Source of the DNA: Flavobacteriaceae bacterium
GTDB lineage: Bacteria; Bacteroidota; Bacteroidia; Flavobacteriales; Flavobacteriaceae
Assembly: GCA_028280265.1 (NCBI GenBank)
Contig: JANQMD010000050.1
Coordinates: 50,601 to 114,600 of the forward strand
DNA length: 64,000 nt
Direction: 5' to 3'
In this document: piece by piece, positions 62,321 to 64,000 of the stretch
Layout of the letters: each line of letters begins with the position of its first letter
How positions within the stretch are numbered: the stretch's first letter is position 1
The notes under the pieces: generated by a model
Told to the model about the DNA's origin: nothing
The model's input: the letters and a program-made list of their open reading frames with translations, nothing else
Databases searched by the model: none
Made by a program: the position numbers and the translations under genes

Positions 62321-63847
62321 ATGAAAACAGAATTAATTATTCGTTCAAATTCATCTGATATTGATTTTGCCTTACTAAAAGATGGAAAACTAATACAACT
62401 TAACAAAGAAACAGGCGATAATAAATTTTCCGTGGGCGATATTTTTTTAGCAAAAATTGGAAAAGTTTTGCCTGGACTAAATGCTTCTTTTGTTAATGTA
62501 GGATATCCGAAAGACGGTTTTTTACATTATCATGATTTAGGAGCTCAAGTTCAATCTATGAATAAGTTTATTAAAAAAGTAAGTACAGGTAGGTATAAAG
62601 AATTCACTTTAAAAAACTTTCGTTTTGAGAAAGACATCAACAAAGACGGAAGTATTAATGATGTACTAAAATCAGGTCAAAATTTATTAGTACAAATTGT
62701 AAAAGAACCTATTTCTACCAAAGGACCTCGATTAAGTTCCGAACTTTCCATTGCAGGTCGTTTTTTGGTTCTTGTTCCTTTTTCTGATCGTATTTCTGTA
62801 TCGCAAAAGATTGCAGATCCTAAAGAAAAAGAACGTTTAAAAAGATTAGCAAAAAGTATCAAACCAAAAGGGTTTGGTGTTATTTTAAGAACTGTAGCCG
62901 AAAATAAAAAGGTTGCAGAACTAGATAAAGATTTACAAAATTCACTGGATCGCTGGAAAACAATGTGTAAGCGAATTGCAAATACAAATACACCAACGAA
63001 AATCCTTAGTGAATTAAACAGAGCATCTTCCATTCTAAGAGATGTAATGAATGATTCTTTTACAAACATCGTTACCAACGACGAAACTCTTAAAGTAGAA
63101 ATTAAAGAATATTTACAAGAAATTTATCCTGAGAAGGAAAACATTGTAAGACTTCACAGATCTAAAGTGCCCATCTTTGAAAAGTATGGTATTGAACGAC
63201 AAATAAAAACTTCATTTGGAAAAACTGTTTCCATGAGTAGAGGAGCTTATTTGGTTATTGAACATACAGAAGCACTACACGTAATTGATGTAAATAGTGG
63301 CAATAGATCAAATAAAGCTGGGTCTCAAGAAGAGACAGCCCTAGAAGTAAATTTAATTGCTGCTACCGAAATTGCACGTCAATTGCAATTAAGAGATATG
63401 GGAGGAATTATTGTTATTGATTTTATAGACATGCATGAATCTAAAAATAGAAACAAGCTCTATCAACATCTAAAAGAGCAAATGTCTTTTGATCGAACAA
63501 AACACAAAATTCTGCCTCCGAGTAAGTTCGGTTTGGTGCAAATAACTCGTCAAAGAGTTCGACCTGAATTAAGTATCAAAACAACTGAACCCAACCCAAA
63601 TAAAAATGGTGAAGTAGAAGCACCTATTGTTTTATTAGATAAAATTGAAAGCGATTTAGATCGAATCCTTTCTAATCCAAAAAACAAAAAAGTGATGTTG
63701 AACGTGCATCCTTTTGTTGCTTCTTACCTAACTAAGGGTTTATCATCGATTCGTTTTCGATGGTATTTAAAACACAAAAAGTGGATCTCTATCATACCTA
63801 GAGATGCTTATCAATATTTGCATTACAAATTCAAAGTACGCAAGTAA
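62321..63847 (+). CDS. rng: Ribonuclease E/G
   Basis: A 508-residue endoribonuclease that processes rRNA and decays mRNA. The S1 domain is near 37-130 (SVGDIFLAKIGKVLPGLNASFVNVG). The catalytic DNase I-like domain has the metal-binding Asp in HVIDVNSGNRS near 324 and in GIIVIDFIDMHES near 367. The C-terminal small domain ends with a short tail, so it is a short RNase G-type enzyme without the long scaffold of E. coli RNase E. The start was set at ATG 62321. The 160-base leader has a small hairpin (GGTATT...AATACC near 62251-62268). Confidence 0.95.
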   Translation: MKTELIIRSNSSDIDFALLKDGKLIQLNKETGDNKFSVGDIFLAKIGKVLPGLNASFVNVGYPKDGFLHYHDLGAQVQSMNKFIKKVSTGRYKEFTLKNFRFEKDINKDGSINDVLKSGQNLLVQIVKEPISTKGPRLSSELSIAGRFLVLVPFSDRISVSQKIADPKEKERLKRLAKSIKPKGFGVILRTVAENKKVAELDKDLQNSLDRWKTMCKRIANTNTPTKILSELNRASSILRDVMNDSFTNIVTNDETLKVEIKEYLQEIYPEKENIVRLHRSKVPIFEKYGIERQIKTSFGKTVSMSRGAYLVIEHTEALHVIDVNSGNRSNKAGSQEETALEVNLIAATEIARQLQLRDMGGIIVIDFIDMHESKNRNKLYQHLKEQMSFDRTKHKILPPSKFGLVQITRQRVRPELSIKTTEPNPNKNGEVEAPIVLLDKIESDLDRILSNPKNKKVMLNVHPFVASYLTKGLSSIRFRWYLKHKKWISIIPRDAYQYLHYKFKVRK

Positions 63848-63865
63848 GGCAATAGTATATCAAAA

Positions 63866-63897
63866 AAACCGCATTGAATTTCAATGCGGTTTTTCTT
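63866..63897. terminator. Terminator after rng
   Basis: ACCGCATTGAA T TTCAATGCGGT (63868-63890) is a perfect 11-base palindrome with A and T runs on either side. It stops rng and could work in both directions. Confidence 0.85.
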
Positions 63898-63902
63898 TTT
63901 TA

Positions 63903-64000
63903 TGTCTAGTCCTGAAAAAAGTTGACCATAAATCATTAGATCATGGAAAAATCAACAGAAGGAAAAAGAAAGCAACGCCCACCAAGACAGTATTGTGAAC
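63903..64000 (+). mobile_element. Left end of an IS3-like insertion sequence, cut by the window edge
   Basis: From 63903 the sequence TGTCTAGTCCTGAAAAAAGT looks like the terminal inverted repeat (beginning TG) of IS3-family elements of Bacteroidota. An ATG 40 bases further in opens a frame with a basic N-terminus. It begins a few bases after the rng terminator, a common safe insertion site. The other end lies outside. Confidence 0.5.
63943..64000 (+). CDS. Start of a transposase OrfA-like frame, partial
   Basis: Only 19 codons are visible (MEKSTEGKRKQRPPRQY). KRKQR...RQY is like the N-terminus of IS3-type OrfA (helix-turn-helix) proteins, where it is usually followed by an EEFK-type sequence. 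The frame is open to the window edge. The short length makes the family call tentative. Confidence 0.4.
   Translation, partial: MEKSTEGKRKQRPPRQYCE

Noticed and set aside
1..64000. CRISPR array or tRNA/rRNA genes
   Set aside because: No regularly spaced direct repeats with unique spacers and no cloverleaf or rRNA sequences were seen by eye in the intergenic gaps.

Overview
The window looks like chromosomal DNA of a marine-type Flavobacteriaceae (Bacteroidota). It is AT-rich and has a SusC/SusD pair, gliding genes gldD and gldE, the flavobacterial gene orders acpP-fabF-rnc-IPExxxVDY-pyk and hup/mutY/ssb/gldE/gldD, a B-type succinate dehydrogenase, several GTG starts without strong Shine-Dalgarno sequences, and -7 boxes of the TAnnTTTG type. 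No rRNA, tRNA or CRISPR array was recognised. The window starts inside an IS1595-type transposase and ends inside the left end of an IS3-like element, so both edges are mobile DNA.

Layout. 1-4.7 kb is accessory: transposase, a coiled-coil protein, a structured non-coding RNA locus (about 1600-1865), a small orphan, a RadC-like JAB protein, DinB-like, GNAT and zinc-ribbon proteins, and a CBS protein. 4.9-18.5 kb is mostly core: M28 peptidase, pyk, rnc, fabF, acpP, purN, RNase HI and sdhCAB. 18-23.4 kb is a histidine-utilisation operon (hutH-hutU-hutI) with a divergent LysR regulator and no hutG in view. 23.5-31 kb is a polysaccharide-uptake operon (SusC, SusD, a duplicated glycan-binding lipoprotein, a SusE/F-like lipoprotein) without any glycoside hydrolase. 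31.4-35.7 kb encodes a molybdenum hydroxylase (iorA, iorB) with its convergent maturation genes (MobA-like, XdhC). 35.9-39 kb is an AraC regulator with a DoxX/lipoprotein/GIN-domain operon. 39-45 kb holds an HDAC-like deacetylase and two tandem 830-850-residue secreted MG2-plus-plug proteins. 45.1-48.7 kb is a two-ATPase module. 48.7-57.9 kb holds metG, an LD-carboxypeptidase, an AGCS symporter, a CrtA-like protein, a serine hydrolase, a second AraC regulator and yraN. 57.9-63.9 kb is the gldD-gldE-ssb-mutY block, HU, a 29-residue basic protein and rng.

Most notable observation. The two coupled ATPase genes sit between direct repeats of the 3' end of metG. The intact metG tail is at 48735-48764. 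A relic at 45120-45149 encodes the same last nine residues plus a stop codon, and all its differences are silent. This is the footprint expected of an island inserted at the metG 3' end. It carries a STAND/archaeal-type ATPase pair preceded by an alternating CTGTTA/TAACAG operator-like array. A defence or conflict role is plausible but is inference.

Other signals: a shared GATTTGAGAC motif next to two paralogous membrane AraC regulators; REP-like palindromes, one of which is translated in frame inside metG as exactly eight codons; inverted repeats resembling iron-response operators, including one upstream of sdhCAB; and a near-identical 20-base leader at two GTG starts. All homology calls come from reading motifs by eye; no search was run.
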